From positions 31,097 through 95,096 of the forward strand of contig JAEZEJ010000025.1 in NCBI GenBank assembly GCA_023417775.1: 64,000 bases of DNA, given 5' to 3'. Under the pieces are notes generated by a model. It saw nothing but the letters and a program-made list of their open reading frames with translations. It did not search any database and had not been told where the DNA came from. Shown here piece by piece: positions 44,489 to 53,703 of this stretch; the first letter of the stretch is position 1, and each line of letters opens with the position of its first letter. Origin of the DNA: Actinomycetes bacterium (GTDB lineage: Bacteria > Actinomycetota > Actinomycetes > Propionibacteriales > Nocardioidaceae). Made by a program: the position numbers and the translations under genes.

Positions 44489-45511
44489 TCAGGGAGTCAG
44501 CAGCACCTTGGTCGCCTGGCGCTCGTCCATCGCGCGATACCCGTCCGCCACCTCGTCGAGGTCGAGCATCAGATCGAAGACCTTCCCGGGCTCGATGACG
44601 CTGTCGAGGACATCGGGCAGCAGTTCGTCGAGATAGCGACGTACCGGGGCGACGCCACCGGCGAGCCCGATATTGCGGTAGAAGTTGCCGCGGGGATCGA
44701 AGACGGCATCGTGGGGGAGGCCCACATAGCCGACCGTGCCGCCCGGGCGCGTGGACATGAACGCCTGCTTGAGGCTGTCGCCGGTGCCGACGCATTCGAG
44801 GACGGCATCGGCGCCGATCCCGTCGAGGATCTCGCGGACCTCGGCCGCGCCCTGTTTGCCACGGGTCTCGACGATCGCGTCGGCGCCGAAGGCCCGGGCG
44901 ATCTCCTGGCGCTCCGCGTGCCGCGACATGGCGACCACGGTGGAGGCGCCCAGGCGTTTGGCCGCGAGGATCGCGCTCAGCCCCACGGCTCCGTCGCCGA
45001 CGACCGCGACGGTGCTCCCGGCTCGCACACCGGCGCTGACGGCGGCGTGATGGCCCGTGGGGAACACATCGGACAGCGTCAGCAGATGCGGCACGAGCGC
45101 CTCGTCGGGCTCACCGCCGGGGACGCGTACGAGGGTGCCGTCGGCCTGCGGCACGCGCACGAGCTCGCACTGGCATCCCTCGTAGCCGCCGCCGTTGACA
45201 CAGGACGTGTGGACGCCGCGTTCACACAGCGCACAGGTGTTGTCGCTGTAAAGGAACGGGGCGATGACGAAGTCGCCGGGCTGCACCGAGCCGACCGAGC
45301 TGCCGACCTGTTCCACGACGCCCACGAACTCGTGGCCGATCCTCCGGGGCTCGGACTGTTCGCCCTCCAGGCCGCGATAGGGCCACAGGTCGCTGCCGCA
45401 GATGCAGGAGGCCACCACCCGTACGACGGCATCGGAGTCGGCCGTCAGCTGCGGATCGGGGACCGTCTGGATCTCGATGGAGCCCGGGGATGTGAGGATC
45501 GTCGCGCGCAT
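44489..45511 (-). CDS. Zinc-dependent alcohol dehydrogenase family protein
   Basis: A 340-aa medium-chain dehydrogenase. Catalytic zinc: CICGSDLWPYRG and GHEFVGVVEQVG. Structural zinc lobe: NTCALCERGVHTSC with three clear cysteines. Cofactor fold: VAVVGDGAVGLSAILAAKRLGA with a following SRHAERQEIARAFGAD, suggesting NADP(H) or NAD(H) use. Substrate unknown. ATG 45511 is selected; CATCCT lies seven bases upstream and could be a leaderless -10. Divergent from FKBP with 19 bp between starts. Confidence 0.9.
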   Translation of the reverse strand: MRATILTSPGSIEIQTVPDPQLTADSDAVVRVVASCICGSDLWPYRGLEGEQSEPRRIGHEFVGVVEQVGSSVGSVQPGDFVIAPFLYSDNTCALCERGVHTSCVNGGGYEGCQCELVRVPQADGTLVRVPGGEPDEALVPHLLTLSDVFPTGHHAAVSAGVRAGSTVAVVGDGAVGLSAILAAKRLGASTVVAMSRHAERQEIARAFGADAIVETRGKQGAAEVREILDGIGADAVLECVGTGDSLKQAFMSTRPGGTVGYVGLPHDAVFDPRGNFYRNIGLAGGVAPVRRYLDELLPDVLDSVIEPGKVFDLMLDLDEVADGYRAMDERQATKVLLTP

Positions 45512-45530
45512 ACGTGCAAGGATGGCAGGT

Positions 45531-45893
45531 ATGACCTCCAAGCCTGAAGTCGACTTCATCGAAGGACCCCCGCCCACCGAGCTCCAGGTCGCCGACCTGA
45601 TCGAGGGCGACGGCCCCGAGGCGGTGCCCGGTGGCGTCGTCGACGTCCACTACGTGGGTGTCGACTTCGAGACCGGTGAGCAGTTCGATGCCTCGTGGGA
45701 TCGTGGCCAGTCGGCGCGCTTCCCGCTGCCCCAGCTCATCGCGGCCTGGCAGCAGGGCATCCCCGGCATGAAGGTCGGCGGACGTCGTCAGATCATCGCG
45801 CCGCCCGAGCTCGCCTACGGTCCGGCCGGCGGCGGTCACCGCCTCTCGGGTCGGACCCTCGTCTTCATCATCGACCTGCTCGGCGTCGGCTGA
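45531..45893 (+). CDS. FKBP-type peptidyl-prolyl isomerase
   Basis: A 120-aa cytosolic FKBP prolyl isomerase. The fold is complete: VDVHYVGVDFETGEQFDASW, LPQLIAAWQQGIPGMKVGGR, RQIIAPPELAYGPAG and TLVFIIDLLGV, with pocket residues Tyr, Phe, Asp, Trp and Tyr in place. ATG 45531 is chosen; an in-frame ATG at 45522 would add three residues. Convergent with hrpA across a 224-bp gap. Confidence 0.95.
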   Translation: MTSKPEVDFIEGPPPTELQVADLIEGDGPEAVPGGVVDVHYVGVDFETGEQFDASWDRGQSARFPLPQLIAAWQQGIPGMKVGGRRQIIAPPELAYGPAGGGHRLSGRTLVFIIDLLGVG

Positions 45894-45911
45894 GCCCACG
45901 CACCGTCCGGG

Positions 45912-46093
45912 CCGGGGGCCGGTGAGCCATCAACCTCACAGCGTCGTCTCGGGGTCGATCGTCCGCTGGCCCCCGGTCGTGGAGCGGCATGTTCGCCGGA
46001 GGATGTGCCGGTGTGGTCGCCGCGGTCACCACGGGAACACATCGTCGGTGATCTCGCGTAGGTGGCGACGAGCGGTGGTTGACTGCTCACCGC
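45912..46093. repeat. Repeat-rich gap between FKBP and hrpA
   Basis: The gap holds CCGGGGGCC (45912-45920) mirrored by GGCCCCCGG (45968-45976), and GCGGTG (46072-46077) mirrored by CACCGC (46088-46093). The segment GACTGCTCACCGCCC (46081-46095) is identical to 18598-18612 after ctaA. These are probably bidirectional terminators; no gene was found. Confidence 0.6.
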
Positions 46094-46117
46094 CCGCGAT
46101 CGAGGGGCGACGGAATG

Positions 46118-49100
46118 TCAGCGCGCCGGCGTCGGCCGGGTGGCCACGGCGAGATGCTGTTCCAAGGCGTCGAGCCGCTTGGTGAGGCGCTTGACCGAGA
46201 CCGGGATCGCGGCCCGCAGGTCCTGGGCGAGCAGGCTCACCCGCAGCTCCTCCAGCGCCCAGCGCACCTCCTGGACCGCCGTCCCGCGCCGCAGCCATAG
46301 CGGCAGGTCGCCGGTCAGCGCGTGGAAACGCGCCTCCAACTCCTGGGTCGCGACCAGATCCTGGGTCAGCGGCGCCCGCAATCGGCGACGCGCGGCCTCC
46401 AGGTACACCCGTAGCCGTGGCAGGCGATCCGCGCCCATCTCGCGCACGAAGCCGGGGTACACCAGCCAGGACAGCTGGACCTTGACATCCTCGCCCGCCT
46501 CGTCATCACCCGGGGTGATCTCGCCGAGCACTCGCAGCGCCTCGATGACACCCTGCACGGTCCGTTCCGCGAGCGGATAGACGTCCGCCCGTACGGACTC
46601 GGTGAGGGCGGCGAAGGCGCTCTCCTCGCGGACGGGACCTCCGTGGCGCACGACGAGGGAGTCGAGTGCCGCCATCCGGGCGTCCTCGATGAGCACGCCC
46701 GGATCCCGATAGGGAGCCGTGGAGAGCAGCAGCTTGTCCGCGAGGTCCAGCGAGCGAGCCAGCTGCGCGGCGGGGGTGTGCGTGGCCAGCGCGATCAGCC
46801 GCGACTGAGCCCAGACCATCGCGGTCTGCTGCTCGTCGGCGGATGACAGCACCCGCAACGAGACGCTGGCTCCGTCGTCGACGAGCGCCGGGTAGCCGGT
46901 GATCTGTCCGGCTTCAACCGACTCGTCGAGGGTCCCGACCTCCCAGCGCGTCAGCCCGGTGCGCTCCTCCTGCGCGGCCACGGCGTGGAGGTCGCTGCGC
47001 AGCCGCGGCTCCAGCTCATGACGCAGCTCGCCCAGATCCTTGCCGCTCGCGATCTCCTCGCCGTCCTCGACGATGCGATAGGTGACCCGCAGATGGTCCG
47101 GGACCGCACGGGGATCGAAGTCCTCAGACCGGACCTGCACGGCACCGGACTGGCTGAGCTGGCGAGCCAGCTCATCCACGAGGTCCGGAGCTGCCGGGTC
47201 CAACTGCGGCAGAACCCGCTCGGCGTACTGTCCGGCGGGAGCGAAGTGGCGCCGCTGCGACTTGGGCAGGGTGCGGATGAGCTCGGTGACGAGCTCCTGG
47301 CGATGGCCGGGCACATGCCAGCCGAAAGCGCGCGCATCGACGCTGAGCAGCTCGTCGACGGGGATCGTCACGGTCAGCCCGTCGAGCGCCGACTGGGGGT
47401 CGAAGACGTAGTCGACCTCGTAGTCATTGCTCTGTGTGGTCCACGTCGTCGGGAACTGCTCGTCGATGTCGCCGCCGAGCTCTCCCGATCGCAGCATCGC
47501 CGGGTCGAAGGCCAACCTCGCGGGATCCTCGCGTCGGGTCTTCTTCCACCACGTGTCGAAGTGGCGGGCCGACACGATCTCGGCCGGCAGCCGTTGATCG
47601 TAGAAGTCGTACAGCGTCTGGTCGTCGACCCGCACGTCGCGGCGCCGCAGCCGATCTTCGAGCTCGCCCACCTCGTCGAGCAACGCGCGGTTCTCGTGGA
47701 AGAAGCGGTGATCGGTGCGCCAGTCGCCCTCGACCAGGGCGTGCCGGATGAACAGCTCCCGGGCGAGTACGGGGTCGACCCGCGATAGCTGCACAGGCCG
47801 ATCGACGACGACCGGGATGCCGTAGAGGGTCGCCCGCTCCTTGGCCATCGCCGTGCCCCGTCGCGACGACCAGTAGGGCTCGGCGTACTGGCGTTTGATC
47901 AGGTGTCCGGCGGCCTGCTCGATCCACTCCGGCTGTACCCGTGCCACGGTCCTGGCCCACAGCCGCGAGGTCTCGACCAGCTCGCCAGCCATGATCCAGC
48001 GCGGCGGCTTCTTGGCCAGACCCGAGCCGGGGAAGACCATGACACGAGCGCCGCGGGCGCCGAGGAATTCGCGTCCATCGGGTTCGCGAAGCGCCACGTG
48101 GCCGAGTAGTCCGGTGAGGAGGGCCTGGTGGACGGCGTCGGCATCGTCGCTCAACTCGCGCTTCGGCTTCATACCGAGATCGCGGACGGTGCGGCGCAGC
48201 TGGGCGTGGACGTCCTGCCACTCACGGACACGCAGATAGTGGATGAACTCGTCGTGGCACATCCGCCGGAACCTGCTGTGGGAGAGAGCCTCGCGCTGCT
48301 CCCGCAGATACCGCCACAGACTCAGATAGGAGAGGAAGTCCGAGTCCGGCTGGTGGAAACGGCGGTGCTTCTCATCAGCGGCCTGCTGCCGCTCCAGCGG
48401 TCGTTCGCGCGGGTCCTGGATCGACATCGCGGCGACGATGACGAGGACATCGGCGAGACAGCCGAGGCGGTCGGCGGCGAGCAGCATCCGGCCCAGTCGC
48501 GGGTCGACCGGTAGGCCGGACATCGTCCGACCGAGCCGGGTGAGCCGGCGTCCGTCCAGGGCGCCGAGCTCGGCGAGCAGGTTCAGCCCGTCGTTGACGG
48601 CCCGGCGATCGGGCGGATCGAGGAAGGGGAAGTCGTCGATATCGCCGAGCTTGAGCGAGGCCATCTGCAAGAGCACCGAGGCGAGATTGGTCCGCAGGAT
48701 CTCGGGGTCCGTGAACTCCGGGCGCCCCTCGAAGTCGGCCTCGGCGTAGAGGCGGATGCAGATGCCGTCCGCGACGCGACCGCAGCGGCCGGCTCGTTGA
48801 GCGGCGCTGGCCTGCGAGATCGGCTCGATCGGCAGCCGCTGCACCTTGAGACGATTGCTGTACCGGCTGATCCGGGCGAGGCCGGAGTCGACCACGTAAC
48901 GGATGCCCGGGACCGTCAGCGATGTCTCGGCCACATTGGTCGACAGCACGATGCGTCGGCCGGGGTGGGACGAGAAGATCTTCTGCTGGTCCTGTGCGGC
49001 GAGCCGTCCATAGAGCGGCAGGATCTCTGTGCGCGGGTACTTCTTGCCGCTCAGATACTCGGCGGTGTCACGGATCTCGCGCTCGCCGGAGAGGAAGACG

Positions 49101-49753
49101 AGGACATCCCCCTCGCGGGGGAGTTCGCGGATCGCCTGGTCGATCGCATCGGCCAGGTCCGAGGCATCGGACTCCGCGAGTGGTCGATAGCGCACCTCGA
49201 CCGGATAGGTGCGGCCGGACACCTCGATGACCGGGGCGCCGTCGAACATCTCGGAGAACCGCTCGACATCGATCGTGGCCGAGGTGATGACGACCTGGAG
49301 GTCGGGACGCCGGGGGAGCAGACGCTTGAGATAGCCGAGCAGGAAGTCGATCGCGAGCGAGCGCTCGTGGGCTTCGTCGATGATGACGGTGTCGTACTGC
49401 CGCAGCTCGGGATCGCCCTGGAGCTCGGCGAGCAGCAGACCGTCGGTCATCAGCTTGATCGCCGTCGCCTCGGTGGTCTGATCGTCGAAGCGGACGGCAT
49501 ATCCGACCTCGGCACCGAGCTCGACCTCGCACTCGTCGGCGATGCGGCGGGCGACCGAACGGGCCGCGATCCGCCGCGGCTGGGTGTGGGCGATGCGCCG
49601 CCGACCGAGTTCGTAGATGATCTTGGGCAGCTGCGTGGTCTTGCCCGAGCCGGTCTCGCCGGCCACGACGACGACCTGATGTTCGGCGAGGAGCCGGGCG
49701 ATCTCGTCGTGGCGATCGGCGACGGGGAGGGCGGGGTCGAAGGTCAGTCTCAT
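46118..49753 (-). CDS. hrpA: ATP-dependent RNA helicase HrpA
   Basis: A 1211-aa DEAH-box RNA helicase. Motif I VVAGETGSGKTTQLPK (about residue 33), motif Ia TQPRRIAARSVA, motif II IIDEAHERSLAID, motif III TSATIDVERF, motif V STNVAETSLTVPGI and motif VI QRAGRCGR are intact. The C-terminal half contains the HrpA-specific OB and DUF3418 regions (FYDQRLPAEIVSARHFDTWW). Likely acts in RNA processing or ribosome rescue. ATG 49753 (MRLTFDPALP) is one base after the CPBP gene stop. Confidence 0.95.
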   Translation of the reverse strand: MRLTFDPALPVADRHDEIARLLAEHQVVVVAGETGSGKTTQLPKIIYELGRRRIAHTQPRRIAARSVARRIADECEVELGAEVGYAVRFDDQTTEATAIKLMTDGLLLAELQGDPELRQYDTVIIDEAHERSLAIDFLLGYLKRLLPRRPDLQVVITSATIDVERFSEMFDGAPVIEVSGRTYPVEVRYRPLAESDASDLADAIDQAIRELPREGDVLVFLSGEREIRDTAEYLSGKKYPRTEILPLYGRLAAQDQQKIFSSHPGRRIVLSTNVAETSLTVPGIRYVVDSGLARISRYSNRLKVQRLPIEPISQASAAQRAGRCGRVADGICIRLYAEADFEGRPEFTDPEILRTNLASVLLQMASLKLGDIDDFPFLDPPDRRAVNDGLNLLAELGALDGRRLTRLGRTMSGLPVDPRLGRMLLAADRLGCLADVLVIVAAMSIQDPRERPLERQQAADEKHRRFHQPDSDFLSYLSLWRYLREQREALSHSRFRRMCHDEFIHYLRVREWQDVHAQLRRTVRDLGMKPKRELSDDADAVHQALLTGLLGHVALREPDGREFLGARGARVMVFPGSGLAKKPPRWIMAGELVETSRLWARTVARVQPEWIEQAAGHLIKRQYAEPYWSSRRGTAMAKERATLYGIPVVVDRPVQLSRVDPVLARELFIRHALVEGDWRTDHRFFHENRALLDEVGELEDRLRRRDVRVDDQTLYDFYDQRLPAEIVSARHFDTWWKKTRREDPARLAFDPAMLRSGELGGDIDEQFPTTWTTQSNDYEVDYVFDPQSALDGLTVTIPVDELLSVDARAFGWHVPGHRQELVTELIRTLPKSQRRHFAPAGQYAERVLPQLDPAAPDLVDELARQLSQSGAVQVRSEDFDPRAVPDHLRVTYRIVEDGEEIASGKDLGELRHELEPRLRSDLHAVAAQEERTGLTRWEVGTLDESVEAGQITGYPALVDDGASVSLRVLSSADEQQTAMVWAQSRLIALATHTPAAQLARSLDLADKLLLSTAPYRDPGVLIEDARMAALDSLVVRHGGPVREESAFAALTESVRADVYPLAERTVQGVIEALRVLGEITPGDDEAGEDVKVQLSWLVYPGFVREMGADRLPRLRVYLEAARRRLRAPLTQDLVATQELEARFHALTGDLPLWLRRGTAVQEVRWALEELRVSLLAQDLRAAIPVSVKRLTKRLDALEQHLAVATRPTPAR

Positions 49754-49754
49754 G

Positions 49755-50543
49755 TCAGCGCAGTCCGAGGGTCTCCGCGAGGAACGCGTAGCCGACGAAT
49801 GCCACCACATCGAGGATCGTGTGGGCGATGACGAGCGGCATCACGCGACCGGTCCGGTAGAACCAGTAGCCGAAGACCACTCCCATGATCGCATTCCCCA
49901 CGCCCTGGCCGAAGCCCTGGTAGAGGTGATAGGTGCCGCGCAGGAGCGCGCTCACCGCGATGGCGGCGGGGACACCCCAGCTCAGCTGTCGTAGCCGGGT
50001 CATGAGATAGCCGACCACCACGACCTCTTCGAGTACGGCATTCTGCAGGGCCGCGATGATCAGGACGATCGGCGTCCACCAGTAGGCGTCGGCCGGGCTC
50101 AGCACGATATCGGCGGTCAGCCCGAAGACGCGACCCACGGCGTACAGGCCGAGCCCGGGCAGACCGATGACCGCCGCGAGGCCGGCGCCCCACGCGAGAT
50201 CGCGGAGCGGACGTGAGCCGTCCAGCCCCAGTCGCTTCAGGACACCGGGACGCTCGCCGTCGAGACTCAACAAGTAGAGAGCGAGCGCGACCGGTACGAG
50301 GGCGAAGAAGATCGACAGCAGCTGCAGTGTCAGGTCGAGCCACTGCAGGTCGGCCCGCGAGGGGTTCAGGGTCGCGGTCGAGCCGCCGACCCCGCCCTCG
50401 GCGAGCTTGCGCAGCAGGCTGACCACCGCATAGACCGCCGACTGGCCGAGGGACAGCCCCAGGACGATCCAGACCTCGGCGCGCAGACCGCCCCGGGCGA
50501 CGGCCGTCATCCGAGTACGCGGCGATCGGGGACGGCGGGGCAC
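49755..50543 (-). CDS. CPBP family intramembrane metalloprotease
   Basis: A 262-aa membrane protein with about six to eight helices and the CPBP (Abi/CAAX-like) signature: motif 1 NAVLEEVVVVGYLMTRL (paired Glu; the usual Arg is shifted to TRL), motif 2 GTYHLYQGFGQGVGN (His), motif 3 VIAHTILDVV (His and Asp). These proteases or prenyl-protein processing-like enzymes have mostly unknown substrates. GTG 50543 lies seven bases after a TAGACT box, so leaderless. Confidence 0.9.
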   Translation of the reverse strand: MPRRPRSPRTRMTAVARGGLRAEVWIVLGLSLGQSAVYAVVSLLRKLAEGGVGGSTATLNPSRADLQWLDLTLQLLSIFFALVPVALALYLLSLDGERPGVLKRLGLDGSRPLRDLAWGAGLAAVIGLPGLGLYAVGRVFGLTADIVLSPADAYWWTPIVLIIAALQNAVLEEVVVVGYLMTRLRQLSWGVPAAIAVSALLRGTYHLYQGFGQGVGNAIMGVVFGYWFYRTGRVMPLVIAHTILDVVAFVGYAFLAETLGLR

Positions 50544-50550
50544 GAGCAGA

Positions 50551-50556
50551 AGTCTA
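50551..50556 (-). promoter_or_regulatory. -10 box of leaderless CPBP gene
   Basis: TAGACT on the minus strand, seven bases before GTG 50543. The box is identical to those of ctaB and the ABC ATPase. Confidence 0.6.
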
Positions 50557-50600
50557 GTGGGCCGTCACGACCTCGGGAGGCCGCGCGCACGGCGGACGCC

Positions 50601-50606
50601 TACAGT
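50601..50606 (+). promoter_or_regulatory. -10 box of leaderless DUF445 gene
   Basis: TACAGT, six bases before ATG 50613. Confidence 0.55.
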
Positions 50607-50612
50607 GCCCGC

Positions 50613-51875
50613 ATGACGAGCATCGCGCTGACACACGACCAGGCCGACGCGGATCACGAGCGCCGCCGACGCCTGCGTCGGATGCGGATCGTCGCGACCT
50701 CCTTCCTGATCGCGGCGGCGGTGGTCTTCGTCCTGACCCTCGACGGACAGGGGTGGGTCGGTTACGTGCACGCGGCCTCAGAGGCGGCGATGGTCGGAGC
50801 GATCGCCGACTGGTTCGCTGTGACGGCTCTGTTCAAGCGACCGCTCGGGCTGCCGATCCCGCATACCGCCCTGATCCCGCGTAAGAAGGAACAGCTCGGC
50901 GCGAGCCTGCAGGAGTTCGTCAGCGAGAACTTCATGCAGGCGCAGATCGTCACCGAGCGCATCGAGGACGCCGAGGTGGCTCGCCGGGCCGGGGAGTGGC
51001 TGGCGGCGCCGCGTCACGCCAGGCGGGTGGTGGCCGAGGGCTCACAGATCGGTGCCGACATCCTCGACGCGATCTCACCAGAGGATGTCGCCGCGGTATG
51101 GAATGACGTGGTGGTGCCGCGGCTCGTCGCGGAGCAGATGAGCCCGGCAGTGGGCCAGCTGCTCGGCGAGATCGTCGACGACGGAGCCCACGCGGGACTG
51201 GTGGATCTCGTCCTGGACGAACTGTCCAGCTGGATCGACCGCCATCCCGAGCGGATCACCGGTCTCGTCACCGAGCGCGCGCCCGGGTGGGCTCCCGAGT
51301 GGGCGAACCGGTTGGTCGCGGATCGGATCCTGCGCGAGGTCACGAGCTGGCTGAGGGATATCCTCGACGATCGTGGGCATTCGGCGCGGCAGGCCCTCGA
51401 CCACTGGCTGGTGGAACTGGCCGAGGACCTGCAGCACGACGAGGAGACGATGGCGGCGGCCGAGCGGCTGAAGGCGCGCCTGCTGAATCAGCCGAAGGCC
51501 GTGGCGACCGCGACCCGGCTCTGGGATGCGTTCCGGCAGGCGGCGGTCACGGCGCTCCGCGACGATGACGGTCTGCTGCGACATCGGCTGACGGCCGAGG
51601 TCATCTCCTTCGCCGAGCGGCTCCAGCACGATCCGGCATTGGCGGATCGTGTGAATCGGGCGGTGCGCGATGCCGCCGGTCACCTGGTGGAGCGCTACGG
51701 CCCGGAGGTCGCGTCCATCATCTCGGCGACCGTCGACCGGTGGGACGGCAAGGAGACCGCGCGACGGGTCGAGCTACTGGCCGGGCGCGACCTGCAGTTC
51801 ATCCGGATCAACGGCACCGTCGTCGGCGGTCTCGTCGGCCTCGTCCTGCACGCCCTCGTCTCCGTCCTCGGTTGA
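50613..51875 (+). CDS. DUF445 family membrane protein
   Basis: A 420-aa protein with helices at both ends: IVATSFLIAAAVVFVL (about 26-41) and the C-terminal VVGGLVGLVLHALVSVL. The DUF445 hallmark AASEAAMVGAIADWFAVTALFKRPLGLPIPHTALIP (in pieces: GAIADWFAVTALFKRP, LPIPHTALIPRKK) is present, followed by a long helical soluble part with repeated QFIRINGTVVGG near the end. Function unknown; family members in other bacteria are linked to membrane organisation. Divergent from the CPBP gene with 69 bp between starts. Confidence 0.9.
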   Translation: MTSIALTHDQADADHERRRRLRRMRIVATSFLIAAAVVFVLTLDGQGWVGYVHAASEAAMVGAIADWFAVTALFKRPLGLPIPHTALIPRKKEQLGASLQEFVSENFMQAQIVTERIEDAEVARRAGEWLAAPRHARRVVAEGSQIGADILDAISPEDVAAVWNDVVVPRLVAEQMSPAVGQLLGEIVDDGAHAGLVDLVLDELSSWIDRHPERITGLVTERAPGWAPEWANRLVADRILREVTSWLRDILDDRGHSARQALDHWLVELAEDLQHDEETMAAAERLKARLLNQPKAVATATRLWDAFRQAAVTALRDDDGLLRHRLTAEVISFAERLQHDPALADRVNRAVRDAAGHLVERYGPEVASIISATVDRWDGKETARRVELLAGRDLQFIRINGTVVGGLVGLVLHALVSVLG

Positions 51876-51917
51876 CCCCGCCGGTGAGGGGTTGCTGACC
51901 CCTGCCGGAGCCGATCG

Positions 51918-53543
51918 TCAGCCGACGAGGGCACTCACATCGGCCCGGAGTCGTTCGAGGGCACCGGCCGCTCGATGCTCGGTATCGGCGAGATCGTCGC
52001 CGGCCGGTACCACGACCTCCAGGTAGCACTTCAGCTTGGGCTCGGTCCCCGACGGCCGGACGATGACCCGAGCACCGTCCGCGAGCTGCAGGCGCAATCC
52101 CTCGGTCGGCGGCAGGCCGGCGTATCCCGCGGCGAGATCGTCGACCCGGGTGACCGCGCGCCCGCCGAGCTCGGCGGGTGGTGAGGTCCGCAGCCGCTGC
52201 ATCGTCTCGGCGATGACGGCCAGGTCGTCGACCCGCACCGCGACCTGTCCGGTCGCGTGCCATCCGTGCTCGGCGTAGATCTCGTGCAAGCGCCCGAGAA
52301 GTGTCCTATCGCGTTCCTTGAGCCGGGTGGCCAGCTCGAGGACCGCCAGGGCCGCGGTGATGCCGTCCTTGTCGCGTGCGATGTGCGGAGCCACGCAGTA
52401 GCCGAGGGCCTCCTCGTAGCCGAACACCAGACCCTCGACCTTGCCGATCCACTTGAATCCGGTGAGCGTCTGCTGCCAGCGCTGGCCATGGGCCGCTGCC
52501 TGGCGTCCGAGGAGATCGGAGGAGACGATGGACGAGGCGTAGGTGCCGGCGATGCCGGCGGTCAGCATCCGGTCGGCCAGCAGCGCCCCGAGCTGGTCAC
52601 CGGACAGCATCCGGTAGTCACCGTCCACCGCCACCGCGACAGCGCAGCGGTCGGCATCCGGGTCATTCGCGATGACGAGATCGGCACCGATCTCCCGGGC
52701 CTGGGCCAACGCGAGATCCATCGCGCCGGGCTCCTCGGGATTGGGGAAGCTCACCGTCGGGAAGCGCGGATCGGGCTCGGCCTGATCGGTGACGAGATGC
52801 AGTGGCGCGAACCCGGCACGGCGGGAGGCCTCGCTCATGGTGTCGAGGCCGACCCCGTGCAGCGGCGTGTAGACGACCTGCAGCGGTGCGGCGGGGACGG
52901 GCTGCTCGACGAGGGCGACCGCCGCGTCAAGGTAAGCTTCGACGACCTCTTCGCCCACCGGGCGGTGGTCCTCCCCGCGCGGCAGCGTGTCGATCGGCCC
53001 GACCGCGGCGATCGCCCGGGCGATCTCGGTGTCAGCGGGCGGCACGATCTGGCTCGAGTCACCGAGGTAGACCTTGTAGCCGTTGTCCCTCGGAGGATTG
53101 TGCGAGGCCGTCACCATCACCCCGGCGGTACAGCCGAGATGCCGGATGGCGAAGGCGAGCACGGGGGTCGGGACCGGAGCGGTGAAGAGCATCGCCGCGA
53201 TGCCCGCGCCACTGAGGATCTCCGCCGTGTCCTGGGCGAAGCGATCCGATTTCTCACGGGCGTCGTAGCCGATGACGACCGACGGTCGGTCGTGCCGGTC
53301 CCGGAGGTAGTCGGCCAGCCCGCGAGCTGCCTGCGCGACCACGACCCGGTTCATCCGCGTGGGTCCGGCACCGAGCTCTCCGCGCAATCCCGCCGTCCCG
53401 AAGGTCAGCCGTCCGGCGAAGCGGTCCGTGAGCGCGGCGTGGTCGCGACGGTCGACGAGACGTTGCAGCTCCGCTCGGGTCTCGTCATCGGGGTCCTGCG
53501 CGATCCACGCGCGGGCCAGGTCGATGGGCTCGGGGCCGGTCAT
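51918..53543 (-). CDS. Phosphoglucomutase/phosphomannomutase family protein
   Basis: A 541-aa alpha-D-phosphohexomutase. Motifs: TFGTAGLRGELGAGPTRMN (N-terminal), the phosphoserine loop VMVTASHNPPRDNGYKVYL, metal loop VIANDPDADRCAVAV, sugar loop FGYEEALGYCVAP and phosphate loop VRPSGTEPKLKCYLE. The domain order and length fit the PgmB/PMM class acting on phosphopentose or phosphohexose. Being coupled to purine nucleoside phosphorylase, a phosphopentomutase-type role on ribose 1-phosphate is attractive but inferred. Two leader elements separate it from that gene; its ATG overlaps the second leader stop. Confidence 0.9.
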   Translation of the reverse strand: MTGPEPIDLARAWIAQDPDDETRAELQRLVDRRDHAALTDRFAGRLTFGTAGLRGELGAGPTRMNRVVVAQAARGLADYLRDRHDRPSVVIGYDAREKSDRFAQDTAEILSGAGIAAMLFTAPVPTPVLAFAIRHLGCTAGVMVTASHNPPRDNGYKVYLGDSSQIVPPADTEIARAIAAVGPIDTLPRGEDHRPVGEEVVEAYLDAAVALVEQPVPAAPLQVVYTPLHGVGLDTMSEASRRAGFAPLHLVTDQAEPDPRFPTVSFPNPEEPGAMDLALAQAREIGADLVIANDPDADRCAVAVAVDGDYRMLSGDQLGALLADRMLTAGIAGTYASSIVSSDLLGRQAAAHGQRWQQTLTGFKWIGKVEGLVFGYEEALGYCVAPHIARDKDGITAALAVLELATRLKERDRTLLGRLHEIYAEHGWHATGQVAVRVDDLAVIAETMQRLRTSPPAELGGRAVTRVDDLAAGYAGLPPTEGLRLQLADGARVIVRPSGTEPKLKCYLEVVVPAGDDLADTEHRAAGALERLRADVSALVG

Positions 53544-53623
53544 GCCGACTCCTGCCGAGAAGAGCGCACGATAGGCAGGAGCCGGCCTGACGTCTTCATC
53601 GTTCCCTCGCTTCGCTCGGTCAT
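53540..53623 (-). repeat. MIRU-like 80-bp element, copy B
   Basis: Reads on the minus strand from ATG 53623 to the mutase ATG 53543, exactly 80 bp. Encodes a 27-residue peptide beginning MTERSEGTMKTSG and ending SSRQESA, its TGA (53542-53540) overlapping the mutase ATG. About 95% identical to copy A next to it. Against the tpiA copy it carries one deletion early and one insertion late, so the middle is read in another frame but both ends stay in phase. Confidence 0.85.
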
Positions 53624-53703
53624 GCCGACTCCTGCCGAGAAGAGCGCACGATAGGCAGAAGCCGGCCTGACGTGTCCATCGTTCCCTCGTTTCGCTCGGT
53701 CAT
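53620..53703 (-). repeat. MIRU-like 80-bp element, copy A
   Basis: Reads from ATG 53703, overlapping the purine nucleoside phosphorylase stop (53702-53700), to the first ATG of copy B at 53623, again 80 bp. Peptide begins MTERNEGTMDTSG, ends SSRQESA and stops in an ATGA overlap. Four differences from copy B by eye. The chain phosphorylase - A - B - mutase is thus continuously coupled by ATGA junctions. Confidence 0.85.
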
